Shown here in pieces: positions 44,827 through 55,000 of a stretch of 64,000 nucleotides of DNA. The stretch lies in the NCBI RefSeq assembly GCF_963675985.1, contig NZ_OY780958.1, positions 2,480,001 to 2,544,000 on the forward strand. Reading direction: 5' to 3'. The DNA is from an uncultured Roseibium sp. (GTDB taxonomy: Bacteria; Pseudomonadota; Alphaproteobacteria; Rhizobiales; Stappiaceae). The translations under genes were made by a program, and so were the position numbers. Numbering within the stretch: the stretch's first letter is position 1; each line of letters starts with the position of its first letter. The notes below the pieces were generated by a model. It made no database searches and was not told the DNA's origin. It saw only the letters and a list, made by a program, of their open reading frames with translations.

Positions 44827-46148
44827 ACGGCCTCCTGCCTCAACTGGTGTTACGGGTGCTCGCCGCGGGGCTGGTGACCGTCCTGCTCGGGGCGGCATGG
44901 GTGCTGTGGGCGACAGCGGATGCCGCGCGCGAGGATGCGCGCATCACCGCCGAGCGTGTCGCCCAGGCAATCGCGGCGCGTCCGGACTTCATGGGCCTTG
45001 CCTTTGGCGGCGTGGCGCCGGTGCCGGCTTTTCTCGACTGGCAGGCGTTTCCGCGGTGGACCCTGATCGCACCGGGCATCTGTGTCGAGTTCGGCGCGGA
45101 CGAACGGCCCGACCACCGCCGCTGCGGCTCCTATGTTGCGGCCGACACGCCCCCGCCGAAGTGGTTCGGGCAACTCGCGGAAACCATCGGACTGGTTCCG
45201 ACCCCCATTACACGGCCGGTGCGCACGCGCTACGTCACCAATGCCCAGGTGACAGCCTTCGCCGACCCGAAAGTCATCATCGCACGCGCCTGGGACCGTA
45301 CCGGCGATCTGATGCGGCTGGCCCTTGGCATGGCGATCGGCGGAGCGCTTCTGACCGGCCTTCTGGTCGCCCGCCTGCTCTCCCCGTTTGGCACGATCCT
45401 GCGCGGGATCGAACGGCTGCAAAGCGGCGATTTTTCCACGCGCCAACCGCGCCAGCGCGTCGCCGAATTCGACCGGCTGAGCCTTGCGCTCAACGACACT
45501 GCAAGTGTCCTCGAAGAGGCCCGCGAGACACGAACCGAACTGACCCGGCGGCTGTTCACCGTTCAGGAAAGCGAACGCCGCGCCTTGGCGCGCGAACTGC
45601 ACGACGAATTCGGCCAATGCCTGACCGCAACCCGCGCCCTGGGCACAGCGGTGGCGCAATCGGGCGAGACCACGGCCCGGGACGGGGAACGGATCGCCGA
45701 AATCTCCGGCCAGATGATGCAGAGCCTGCGCGGCGAACTTGCCCGCCTGCGCCCGCCCGATCTCGACGAACTCGGGCTGGAAGCCGCGCTTCAGCGTCTC
45801 GTGGCCGGGTGGCGCGGCCGGTTGCCGAATGTGCGCTTTGTCCTGGAGCTCGAAGGCGATCTCGATGCGGTCCCGGACGACCTGGCCCTCAGCCTCTACC
45901 GGATCACGCAGGAATGCATGACCAATGCGATCCGGCACGGCGCGCCAAAGACCGTGACCGTCAGGCTGGAGGCGGCCGAAACAATCGCCCTGAGCATCGA
46001 CGATGACGGCGGTGCGCGCGAAGCGGCTCCCGCCGGCGACGGCTACGGTCTGCTCGGCATTCGCGAGCGGGTCAATGCGCTGGGAGGAAGCTTCACGCTG
46101 GAGCCTGCCGAAAACGGTATGCTTGCCAGCGTGGAATTGACACGCTGA
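44823..46148 (+). CDS. Membrane sensor histidine kinase, HisKA_3 (NarX/UhpB-like)
   Basis: 441 residues. Two membrane spans (about 9-30 and 165-186) enclose a periplasmic sensor domain of about 130 residues. A HAMP-like segment (188-235) leads to the HisKA_3 motif RRALARELHDEFGQCLTATR (His260) and a HATPase domain (QECMTNAIRHG, DDDGGAREAAPAGDGYGLLG). The cognate partner is the overlapping response regulator. Confidence 0.93.
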   Translation: MNGLLPQLVLRVLAAGLVTVLLGAAWVLWATADAAREDARITAERVAQAIAARPDFMGLAFGGVAPVPAFLDWQAFPRWTLIAPGICVEFGADERPDHRRCGSYVAADTPPPKWFGQLAETIGLVPTPITRPVRTRYVTNAQVTAFADPKVIIARAWDRTGDLMRLALGMAIGGALLTGLLVARLLSPFGTILRGIERLQSGDFSTRQPRQRVAEFDRLSLALNDTASVLEEARETRTELTRRLFTVQESERRALARELHDEFGQCLTATRALGTAVAQSGETTARDGERIAEISGQMMQSLRGELARLRPPDLDELGLEAALQRLVAGWRGRLPNVRFVLELEGDLDAVPDDLALSLYRITQECMTNAIRHGAPKTVTVRLEAAETIALSIDDDGGAREAAPAGDGYGLLGIRERVNALGGSFTLEPAENGMLASVELTR

Positions 46149-46149
46149 T

Positions 46150-46166
46150 CCGGGAAATCTTCCCGG
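46150..46166 (+). terminator. Hairpin after the kinase gene
   Basis: A seven-base-pair stem CCGGGAA/TTCCCGG with a three-base loop and a short T-run (TTTC), just after the kinase stop. It may separate the two-component genes from the MoxR operon. Confidence 0.5.
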
Positions 46167-46235
46167 TTTCAACGGGAAGACATCTCTGGCGCGGTGACGC
46201 TACCTGGCCCATTCTTCTTCAAGAGGAGGAAGCTT

Positions 46236-47186
46236 ATGGATGATCTCAGTCATCCGATCACCCGTCTGGAGTCGCAAGTCTCCGCTGGGCTGATCGGGCA
46301 TCAGGATATGATCGAGCGCCTGCTGATCGCCTTGCTGGTCGGCGGTCATGTGCTGATCGAGGGGCCGCCCGGCGTCGCCAAGACCCGTACGGTCAAGCTT
46401 CTGGCGGCGCAATTGCCGGGCAGCCATGGCCGCATCCAGTGCACACCGGATCTTTTGCCCGCCGACCTGACCGGTACCCAGGTCTACCATCCGGAAACCG
46501 GCAGCTTCGACTTCAATCCGGGGCCCCTGTTTCACTCGCTGGTGCTGGTCGACGAGATCAACCGTGCACCGCCCAAGGTGCAATCGGCCCTGCTGGAGGC
46601 CATGGCCGAGCGTCAGGTGACCACGTCCGGCGTGACCCGCCCCCTGCCCGATCCCTTCATGGTGGTCGCCACACAGAACCCGATCGAGCACGAGGGGACG
46701 TTCCCCCTGCCCGAGGCGCAAATGGACCGGTTTCTCCTGCATCTGTCACTCGGACTGCCGGAAGCTGAACAGGAACGCGCGATCCTGGACCTGGTGGAGG
46801 CGGAGGACATCGCGATACCGACCGCCCAGTCCCGGCCGATGTCCGGCGACGAGCTTCACACCGCGAAGGCGGAGGTCGCTCAGGTGCATCTCGCCCCGGC
46901 GCTGAAGGACTTCATCGTGCGGCTGGTCATGGCGTCACGCTCCGGCGGCGCGGTTGCGGAGTGGGTCGAACATCCGGTGTCGCCGCGCGGCACGCTTGCC
47001 CTGGCAGCCTCGGTCCGGGCGCGGGCGTGGCTGAAGGGCCGCGACTACGGCCTGCCGGAGGACGCGCAAGCCCTTGCGCCCGACGTGCTCGCCCACCGGC
47101 TGATCCCGAGTTGGGCCGCCGTCAGCGAAGGGCGCACCGGCCGCAGCCTTGTTGCCGACGTGTTGCGCATGGTCGAGCCATGGTGA
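46236..47186 (+). CDS. MoxR-family AAA+ ATPase
   Basis: 316 residues from the ATG at 46236 (AGAGGAGGAAG ribosome site). AAA+ chaperone: Walker A EGPPGVAKT (43-50), MoxR motif CTPDLLPADLTGTQVY, Walker B LVLVDEINRAPPKVQSALLE, sensor 1 MVVATQNPIEHEGTFPLPEA. With the following VWA-domain proteins it forms the MoxR-VWA type system thought to remodel or activate protein complexes at the membrane. First gene of a seven-gene overlapping operon. Confidence 0.95.
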   Translation: MDDLSHPITRLESQVSAGLIGHQDMIERLLIALLVGGHVLIEGPPGVAKTRTVKLLAAQLPGSHGRIQCTPDLLPADLTGTQVYHPETGSFDFNPGPLFHSLVLVDEINRAPPKVQSALLEAMAERQVTTSGVTRPLPDPFMVVATQNPIEHEGTFPLPEAQMDRFLLHLSLGLPEAEQERAILDLVEAEDIAIPTAQSRPMSGDELHTAKAEVAQVHLAPALKDFIVRLVMASRSGGAVAEWVEHPVSPRGTLALAASVRARAWLKGRDYGLPEDAQALAPDVLAHRLIPSWAAVSEGRTGRSLVADVLRMVEPW

Positions 47187-48022
47187 GCGCCGCCCTCGAC
47201 CATCCGGGCATTCGCCTCACGGCAGAGGAACTGCTGGCCCTGCGCGACACCAGGGCTCCTCGGAACGGCCACCGCCCGGCAACCCGCAGGCCCGGCGCGG
47301 TTCCCGCCAGATTGCCCGGAGCCGGCATGGATCTTCGCGAGATCCGCGCTTTTGCGGAAGGCGACGACACCCGCCGGATCGATCCAGCAGCGACAGCGCG
47401 AACCGGACTGCCGCATGTCCGCAGTTTCCATGAGGACAGAGACGATACGACACTGCTGATCGCCGATTTCAGGCCGGCGATGCTGTGGGGAACGGGACCG
47501 GCCCTGCGTTCGGTCCGGGCCGCCAGATGTCTCGCAAGGCATGGCTGGGAGGCTGTCGCCCGTGGCGCTTCGGTTGCCGGGATGACCATCACCTCCTCCG
47601 GCATCTCGGTGCTTCCCGGCCGCACGGGCGCGCAACAGTTGAGCGCGGTCGCGCAGATGTTCGCCCACGAGCACGACCGGGCATTGGAGCAATCCGACAG
47701 TTCCCCGACATCTCTTGCAACGGCCCTTGTGTGCGCGGTGCGGCTCGCTCCCGCCGGGGCGCAGGTGTGGCTTGCAACCGACACCCAGGGCGTTGCGCCG
47801 GAGGACGAGCCGGCCCTTGGCCGTCTGGCGCGCAGACGACGGGTGATGCTGCTGTGTCCGCTCGATCCGATCGAAGTATCCCCGCCCTCCAGGGCGCTCT
47901 CCGTCCGTTCCGGAACGTCCGGCCGGATGGCACGGCTGCGTCCCTTCGATCCGACACTTTTAAGCGCGCGGATGCGGACATTGAATGTGACTCTCGAGGC
48001 CGTCTGCGATGACCCAAGCTGA
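47180..48022 (+). CDS. DUF58-domain protein
   Basis: 280 residues from the ATG at 47180, overlapping moxR by seven bases. The DUF58 core motif is DLREIRAFAEGDDTRRIDPA, followed by HVRSFHEDRDDTTLLIADF. Soluble and without the usual N-terminal membrane spans of longer DUF58 proteins. Always found with MoxR ATPases; exact role unknown. The next gene begins inside its end (48009). Confidence 0.9.
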   Translation: MVSAALDHPGIRLTAEELLALRDTRAPRNGHRPATRRPGAVPARLPGAGMDLREIRAFAEGDDTRRIDPAATARTGLPHVRSFHEDRDDTTLLIADFRPAMLWGTGPALRSVRAARCLARHGWEAVARGASVAGMTITSSGISVLPGRTGAQQLSAVAQMFAHEHDRALEQSDSSPTSLATALVCAVRLAPAGAQVWLATDTQGVAPEDEPALGRLARRRRVMLLCPLDPIEVSPPSRALSVRSGTSGRMARLRPFDPTLLSARMRTLNVTLEAVCDDPS

Positions 48023-48365
48023 GCTGATCGCCGCCTTGCCGGCGGGACGCCTGCCGCCGGACCTGATGGGGCTCAGGCCGACCGACCTGCTGGCTCTGTT
48101 CGGCTTGGGGCTTATGATTTCGGCCGTTCTTTCGATCTTTGTCGCGCCGTTTCTGGCGCGCCGCCCCTCGCGCAAGGCCCTGATCCGGGCGACCCGCGCT
48201 CTGCCTCCTCAGGAACGCATGCTCGCGATTGCCCGTATTCTCGGGTATCTGCCGAAAAAACTCAGGCCCGCTGCCTATGGGCGCGAAGCTCCTCCGTCGA
48301 ATGAAACCATTGAGCGCATTGCCCTGAAGGCAAAGACGCTGACTGCAAGGAGGGCGGACCGATGA
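48009..48365 (+). CDS. Small single-span protein of the Bat operon (DUF4381-like position)
   Basis: 118 residues with one clear membrane span (about 26-47, LLALFGLGLMISAVLSIFVA) and a basic cytoplasmic tail containing ALPPQERMLAIARILGYLPK. It has the size, topology and position of the DUF4381 protein in MoxR/Bat operons, though the similarity is weak. Overlaps both neighbours. Confidence 0.65.
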   Translation: MTQAELIAALPAGRLPPDLMGLRPTDLLALFGLGLMISAVLSIFVAPFLARRPSRKALIRATRALPPQERMLAIARILGYLPKKLRPAAYGREAPPSNETIERIALKAKTLTARRADR

Positions 48366-49303
48366 GCCTTGCCTTTCCCATCGCGCTTCTGCTTCTGCCT
48401 CTACCCTTCCTGGTCCATCGGTATCTGACACGGGCCGGGGCCGTTCATGCCGCTCTGCTGGTTCCAGCAGACCTGTTCAACGCGGCCCTCCCGGCTGCGG
48501 AGCGGGGCGACCGGACCGGCAGAGCCTTGCTGATCCTGGCCTGGGTGGCGCTGGTGGCGGCGCTTTCGGGACCCCGCCTGTCGCAGACAACCGACCTTCT
48601 GCCGTTCTCCGGTCGGGAGATCATCCTGGCGCTCGATCTGTCCGGCAGCATGGTCAAGGAGGATTTCGTTCTGGACGGCAAACCCCTGTCGCGGCTCGAT
48701 GCGGTCAAACGGGTCGCCTCTGCCTTCGTCGCGGCCCGCCGGGGCGACCGGATCGGCCTCGTGGTCTTCGGCGAGCGCCCCTATGTCGCCCAACCGCCGA
48801 CCTTCGACGTCACCTCGGTCGCCCATTCCATCGAAACGGCGCAGATCGGCATCTCGGGCCGGGGAACGGCGATCGCGGACGGGCTTGGCCTCGCCGTCAG
48901 AAGACTGGAAAAGAGCAAGGCCGCCAGCAGGATCATCGTACTGCTGTCGGACGGCGTCGACACGTCGGGCAAGGTGCGCGCCGACGATGTTGCCCGGCTG
49001 GCGGCGCGCCACGGCATCAAAGTGCATACCATTGCGCTCGGCCCGGAAGACCTCGAAACACAGCCCCTGTCGCGGGACGCGGTGGATGCGGCGACCCTGA
49101 AAGCCATCGCCGAGATCGGCGATGGCACCGGATTCCGGGTTCGCACCATGGCCGACCTGCAGGCCATGGCCGCCACCCTGGACCGGCTGGAACCGAGCCC
49201 CATGCGCCGCCCGCCCCTGCACTATTGGCGGCCGCTCTGGATCTGGTCCGGCAGTGCGGCCTTCGTCCTGCTGGTTCTGCTCGCCTTCAGGAGGCGGACA
49301 TGA
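48362..49303 (+). CDS. VWA-domain membrane protein, BatA-like
   Basis: 313 residues. Two N-terminal membrane segments, then a von Willebrand A domain with an intact MIDAS (ALDLSGSMVKE, Asp92-x-Ser94-x-Ser96; later LLSDGVDTSG), then a C-terminal span (295-309). The VWA domain faces the periplasm in BatA. ATGA overlaps on both sides. Confidence 0.93.
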   Translation: MSLAFPIALLLLPLPFLVHRYLTRAGAVHAALLVPADLFNAALPAAERGDRTGRALLILAWVALVAALSGPRLSQTTDLLPFSGREIILALDLSGSMVKEDFVLDGKPLSRLDAVKRVASAFVAARRGDRIGLVVFGERPYVAQPPTFDVTSVAHSIETAQIGISGRGTAIADGLGLAVRRLEKSKAASRIIVLLSDGVDTSGKVRADDVARLAARHGIKVHTIALGPEDLETQPLSRDAVDAATLKAIAEIGDGTGFRVRTMADLQAMAATLDRLEPSPMRRPPLHYWRPLWIWSGSAAFVLLVLLAFRRRT

Positions 49304-50172
49304 CCGACTTCGCCTTGCTGCGCCCGTGGTGGCTGGCGGCGCTGCCGCTACTGGCGGCGCTTGCTCTGTGGAGCTGGCGACGGGGGCCGGATGCGGGCGG
49401 TTGGGAGCAGGTGATGCCGGCGCCGATGCTGATGGCGATGCGGCGGTTCGGGCATTTAAGCGGTGACACCGGCCGCATTGGCCTGTTCCCCTTTCTGGCA
49501 GCCGGGCTGATCGCACTCGGCCTTGCCGGCCCGGCCGTGCCCCGCACGGATGCGCCTGTCCTTGCCGGAAGCGGCGCGATCCTGATTGCCATCGACATGT
49601 CACCCTCCGTCGCCACCAGTCCGGTGCTGGCCGACGCCCAGGCCGCTGCCGCACAGATCCTGCGAGCCGCCAACGGGCGAGCCGTCGGGCTGATTCTTTA
49701 CGCAGGCGAAGCCTATGACGTGGCCGCCCCGACCGAGGATCCCGCAACGCTGGAAACCCAGATTGCCGTGCTTGGGCCCGACACCATGCCGGGAAAAGGC
49801 AGCCGCCCCACCGCCGCGCTCGCGCTTGCCCGGCAAATGCTGTTGAACGTTCCCGATGCCGATCTGGTACTGATTTCGGACGGCGGCGGCATTGATGCGA
49901 GCACGGCGGCTGAAGCCGAACGCCTGACAGGCACGGGCACACGTCTGATGCTGTTGACGCTTTCACAAGATGCGAGCGCCTTTGCGCGCCTTGCCGGGGT
50001 CTCCGCATCCGCACCGGCCCGGGCCCCCGGACCGGTGCTCCGCCGGGTTTCGGCCGCCAGTTCCTTCCGCCGGGACCGCGCGGTGACCGCTCTGCGATTT
50101 CGCGATCTCGGGCCCTATGTCGCCGCCCTGGCGTTGCTTCCCCTGCTCGGCCTGTTCCGGAGGCCGGAATGA
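49300..50172 (+). CDS. VWA-domain membrane protein, BatB-like
   Basis: 290 residues from the ATG at 49300. N-terminal spans (about 8-25 and 60-78), a VWA domain with MIDAS AIDMSPSVATSP (Asp99, Ser101, Ser103) and VLISDGGGID, and a C-terminal span (LGPYVAALALLPLLGLF). Second VWA protein of the operon, more divergent than the first. Overlaps the next gene by four bases. Confidence 0.9.
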   Translation: MTDFALLRPWWLAALPLLAALALWSWRRGPDAGGWEQVMPAPMLMAMRRFGHLSGDTGRIGLFPFLAAGLIALGLAGPAVPRTDAPVLAGSGAILIAIDMSPSVATSPVLADAQAAAAQILRAANGRAVGLILYAGEAYDVAAPTEDPATLETQIAVLGPDTMPGKGSRPTAALALARQMLLNVPDADLVLISDGGGIDASTAAEAERLTGTGTRLMLLTLSQDASAFARLAGVSASAPARAPGPVLRRVSAASSFRRDRAVTALRFRDLGPYVAALALLPLLGLFRRPE

Positions 50173-50783
50173 AGCGCGTTTTATTCGTTTTTCTGGCCGG
50201 GCTCGCTTGCATGGTTCTTGCTGGTCCGGCCGCCTGGGGCCGGCTTGCGCTGTGGACCGGGATACCGGGCTCCGCCGCACTCCTAAGCGACCCCGCTGCC
50301 AGAGGGCTCGCGCTTTACCGGGCCGGCGCCTATGACGCCGCCGACGCGGCCTTTGCCCAAGCAGGACGGGGCCAGACCTTCAACCGCGCCCTGACACTGG
50401 CGGCCAACGGGGACCATGCCCTTTCGGTCGCCTATTTCGACGCCGTCCTGTTCGCCAATCCGTCCGATGCGGAGGCCCGCCGCCTGCGTGCCCTCGTCGA
50501 CACGATGGTTACAAAGACGAGCGGCGACAGCGTCGCGCCGGGACGCCTGCCGGGACATGGCGGCCGCGCTGGCGGAAAGGAGAAAAGCCCGTGGGGCTGG
50601 CCCGACACACCCGATCCCGAATGGCAGCGCAGGGTCACGGCCCGGGGGGTTGCGGCCTCGGAGGAATGGCTCGACACGCTTTCGGACGACCCGGGCACGT
50701 TCCTGCGTCTGCGGCTTGCGAAGGAATACGAACGCCGGGCGGGCCTCGGCCTGATACGCCCGGAGGAAGGCGACCCATGGTGA
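50169..50783 (+). CDS. TPR-like exported protein, BatC-like
   Basis: 204 residues. A signal-anchor (VLFVFLAGLACMVLAGPAAW) is followed by two TPR-like helical pairs (AARGLALYRAGAYDAADAAF and ALTLAANGDHALSVAYFDAV), which match the BatC scheme. The C-terminal half is rich in Gly, Arg and Pro. Overlaps the BatD-like gene by seven bases. Confidence 0.8.
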   Translation: MKRVLFVFLAGLACMVLAGPAAWGRLALWTGIPGSAALLSDPAARGLALYRAGAYDAADAAFAQAGRGQTFNRALTLAANGDHALSVAYFDAVLFANPSDAEARRLRALVDTMVTKTSGDSVAPGRLPGHGGRAGGKEKSPWGWPDTPDPEWQRRVTARGVAASEEWLDTLSDDPGTFLRLRLAKEYERRAGLGLIRPEEGDPW

Positions 50784-51943
50784 TCCGTTTCGCACTTCTC
50801 CTGGTCCTGATCACCGGCGGCGCCCGCGCCGAAAGCTTACGACTTGTAATACCCGACGTGCATCCCGTCGTCGGCGAAATGATCCCGCTTACCATCCGCG
50901 GCGAATACAGTCGCCGGATCACCCTGGAAACCCTCACATTTCCGGATTCCGCCGACTATGACTGGATGCAGCTTGCCCGCGACAGCTGGCGGGACGAACG
51001 GGTGGATGGTCGTTTGGTCAAGGTCCTCGAACGCCGGATCGCGCTGTTTCCCCGCCATGCCGGGCCGTTGACGGTGGGGCCGGTCACCCATCACCTCACC
51101 GTGGTGGGCAAAACCGGGGGGCGCGAGGAAATGGATGTCCGAGCGGATCCGCTCACGATCCAGGTGGGCCCCTTTCCGGCGAAGAGTTCGCCGCTTTCCG
51201 CCAGCGCACTCACTGTGGAGGACTCCCTTTCAACATCGCCCGGCAAACTGCGCGACGGCGAGACCCTCATTCGCCGGGTGACCCTGCGTGCTGACGATAC
51301 ACTCCCGCATCTCCTGCCACCCCGCCCGGCAATCCGGGCGCCCTGGCTGATCAGTTTCACCGCACCGGAAGTCCGCAAGGTGAAGCCGACGCCGAACGGC
51401 CCGGAAACGACGGTCATCTGGGAATGGCACCTGCGCCCGAAAACCGGGGAACCGGGCGTGCTGCCGCCGATTGAAATCCCCTGGTTCGATACCGTGTCAC
51501 GGCAGATGCGAAAAGCTGAAATCCCGGCCCTTCCCTTCGGCTATGCCAGTTTCGCATCCAACCGCACTGGCGCCGACAGCCTTCCCGCAGTTCAGGTCGT
51601 AACGGCCTGGGCACTGCTTGCGGCAGGTCTTTTATCCGGGCTGGTCCTTGCCCTTGCGGGCCTCTCCCGGCGCAAGGGCACACAAATTCTCAAGGTTCTG
51701 AAACGGTACGCGCCGTTCGATCCGACCCGGAAGGCGCTGAAGGTTGCAGCAGAAAACAAGGATCTGCTCGCGCTGCGAGCAGCCGCTGAACGCTATCTGA
51801 TAAGACGCCGTGCGCTCGGCCTGCCGGAACAGGACGCGGCCACGCGGGAACTCGACCGGGAGATCTTTGCAGAGCGATCTGACCCGTCGACCTTCGATCC
51901 GGACCGCTTCCGGCGGGAACTGTTGCGCCGGAACAAAACCTAA
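50777..51943 (+). CDS. BatD-like membrane protein
   Basis: 388 residues from the ATG at 50777. Signal peptide ends at GGARAESLRL. A beta-rich periplasmic part contains VHPVVGEMIPLTIRGEYSRR. A membrane span lies near 287-306 (VVTAWALLAAGLLSGLVLAL), with a basic cytoplasmic tail. Topology and place fit BatD (DUF7939/BatD type). Last gene of the operon; I see no clear terminator after it. Confidence 0.85.
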   Translation: MVIRFALLLVLITGGARAESLRLVIPDVHPVVGEMIPLTIRGEYSRRITLETLTFPDSADYDWMQLARDSWRDERVDGRLVKVLERRIALFPRHAGPLTVGPVTHHLTVVGKTGGREEMDVRADPLTIQVGPFPAKSSPLSASALTVEDSLSTSPGKLRDGETLIRRVTLRADDTLPHLLPPRPAIRAPWLISFTAPEVRKVKPTPNGPETTVIWEWHLRPKTGEPGVLPPIEIPWFDTVSRQMRKAEIPALPFGYASFASNRTGADSLPAVQVVTAWALLAAGLLSGLVLALAGLSRRKGTQILKVLKRYAPFDPTRKALKVAAENKDLLALRAAAERYLIRRRALGLPEQDAATRELDREIFAERSDPSTFDPDRFRRELLRRNKT

Positions 51944-51976
51944 GCACAGGGATCAGGATAGGTCCTTACCCTCCTG

Positions 51977-52036
51977 CTAGATGGTGACGGAGTTCAGCTT
52001 GCCGTACTTGCCGCCCAGCTCTCCTTGTCCGAGCGG
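51977..52036 (-). pseudogene. Possible remnant of a hydantoinase-B-like gene
   Basis: A short minus-strand frame reads PLGQGELGGKYGKLNSVTI then TAG. It resembles, in protein and in base sequence, the GPQGALGGKDGMPNSVTV part of the hydantoinase B gene at 56924-58618. It is only about 20 codons long, so chance is not excluded. Confidence 0.3.
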
Positions 52037-52062
52037 ATGATACCTATCCGGGACAGTCAGCC

Positions 52063-55000
52063 TTATTGCGGCTGGAAACTAAACCTCCTCTGGAAGAAAC
52101 CGTTGCCTTGGGAGCCTTCCAAACTGCCCTGAAGTTGGCAGATCGTTGCATCGATAAGCTTCGTTCCGAATCCGACAGGTCTTTCACCGTCGTCTGCACT
52201 ACCCGATTGAATGGCTTCCGATCGTTCATTCCAATCCAATGTGACGTGTCCGTCTCGAGTTTTCCAGCGGATCTCCAGTTCTCCGTTCGGTTCTGACAGG
52301 GCCCCATATTTTGAGGCGTTGGTCGCCCACTCGTGCAGGATGAGTGTCAGGGGCGTCACTTTCCCCGCGGCAACGGCAACCAGATCCTCACTTATCGTGA
52401 ATTTTTGAGTACGAAGAGACGGTGCAATGACGGTCCGGACAAGACTGCCCAAATCCGTGGGTGCCGCTTCACCGGAGACTTGAGTGAGCGCATGGGACTG
52501 TGAAAGAGCCAAGAGACGACCGCGCAGATCATCTGCCAGCTCACCTGCGGTATCGTAATCGCGTGACCCCAGGGTCACCAATGACGAGACCACGGAGAAC
52601 AGATTTTTAATCCTGTGGTTCATCTCGCGCAGCAGCAGATCACGGGTCTCCAGGATCTGGTGCTCCGCACTGATGTCAAACGACACGCCCAGCAGGCGCT
52701 GGCGACCATCTTTCGATATCACGCGCCCCAAAGCCCGCAGCCATCGAACCCTGCCATCGTCGAGCGGCACCCGGATTATCGAGCGATAATCCTCATTGGA
52801 CGTGAAGGCCTTGTTGAGCAGTTCCCGCGCCTGTTCGCGGTCGTCTCGATGGAGCCGATCCAACAGGCTCTCGATTCTGGAACCGCCGTCCCCGCTAAGG
52901 CCGAACAGGTCAAGAGCACCTTGATCGACAAAAGTCTCGCCGGTTTCCGAGTCATATTCCCAGATGCCTATTCCCGCGACTTCAATCGCCAACTCCAACC
53001 GGTCCCGCCCCTCTTGAAGTTCCAACTCCAGCTTCATTGCCTCGGTAATGTCGGTGAAGACCAGCGTGGCGCCATCCACATTGCCTTCAAGGGTACGGTA
53101 AGGAATGATCCGCAAGGAATAGTCCCGACCTGCTGTTTGATCGCGCAGGATTTTGTCTCGGGCTTCGCCTGTGGAGATGACCTCCCCAGCGTCCTCCAGG
53201 AAGTCTCGATGTTCTAGGGACGATGCAACATCACTGAGCTGTCTGGCTCGATCGGCAGGCTGAAAGGGAAAGATTTCACAAGCCGCATCCGTGTAGCTTC
53301 GGATATGCAGCCCCTTGTCGAGAACCACGACTGCCAACTGCGTGGAATCGAAGAAATTTTTCAAATCCGCATTAGCGACCGTAAGTTGGTCCACTTTGGT
53401 CTTCAATTCGTCATTGACGGTCGTAAGTTCCTCATTGGTCGATTGAAGCTCCTCGTTCATCGACATCATTTCTTCATTGGAGCTTTTAAGCTCTTCGTTG
53501 GCGGTCTCCAGCTCTTCCACAGTGGACCGGAGCCGGTGGCGGGTCATTCGCAATTCGTCTTCCAGCGCCTGAACCTGGCCATCGATGCTTCCGAGCTCAT
53601 CCATCTCCTCTTCACTAAGGATCTGCATCGGCCCCAGTTCTCGGATCACCATCAGTAGATTGCCAGCGCGTATCGGTTCGCAAACAACATTCACACGCTG
53701 CGTTCCGAAGTCGGCAATCACTCTGACATCGCGTGCGACGCGCCGCTTACCGCCATTTTGGACTTCGCGAACCAGCGCGCCCATGATCTCGCGCAGGCCC
53801 GGTTTCGCAAGCGACGGCGCAGACAATCTGCGCTCCTCCTGGCCCGGAAAATCCAGATAACGGCCGATAGCACCCCAATTCGCGATTATGTATCCCTCAT
53901 GGTCGAGCAAGAGACTTGGCGGCCCGTAGGCCTGCGTCAACCTTTTCAGAGCTTCCCCCTGAACCCAGTTCGGAGCTTCATCTTCGACGATTGGCCGTTC
54001 AATGGTATGGCGGCGTTTGCGCAGGGGTGAAGCTGGCAATTCGAGCGGATATTGAGGCCGGCCGCGATTGCGGCGGAAAAGTCTGTTGCGCTGATCGATC
54101 GGTACAAACAAGTCGTCGAACCTTCCGATCGTTTCCGACGGGCCGAGAAGCAGATATGCCTCAGGGCGGAGCGCATAGTGAAAGATCGGCAGAACCGCCT
54201 GCTGAAGCCGGTCTCCCAGATATATCAAAAGGTTGCGACACGAGATCAGATCGATGCGACTGAAAGGAGGGTCCTTTATGAGACTGTGCGCGCTGAAACG
54301 CACCATATCGCGAATGGCTGGGGTCACCGTGAAGGTATCCCCGTGCCCGATCGTGTATCGCGAGCGCATGTCCTCAGGAATGTCGGCAAGCGCCGCGACC
54401 GGATAGCTGCCTTCACGTGCTATCCTCAGCATCTGTTCATCGATATCCGTCGCAAAGATCTGGACGATAGATTGCTTTCCTTCCAGCCGCGTCGCCTCAG
54501 CGAACAACATGGCTATGGAATAAGCTTCTTCGCCACTCGAACACCCGGGCACCCAGACCCGAATTTCGTCCTCCGACGCGCGCGCCGTTATCATTGGACG
54601 AATGACACGGTCGAACAGGCAACCGAAGACGTCGCCGTCGCGGAAGAACCGGGTGACGTTGATCAGAAGATCCCTGAACAGGACGGAACATTCTTCACTG
54701 TTATTGCGTACTTTTGCGTTGTACTCGCCAGCGTCCTCAATCCCGAGCACCTGCATGCGGCGCGCAATCCGACGGGTGAGGGTCGGCCGTTTATACCCGG
54801 AAAAATCATGTCCGACGAGATCGCGGATACTCTTGCACAGATCGTCGACGTGATCGGCGACGACCATTGCATCGTGCTCGCTCTCATCGCAATTGCAGAA
54901 GCGTCGGTCAAAGTACGCCTTGAGTGTCGAAACAATCGCTTCCGGCTCACGAACATAGTCAACGAGACCCGTGCTGACGGCGGAAAGCGGCATGCCGTCG

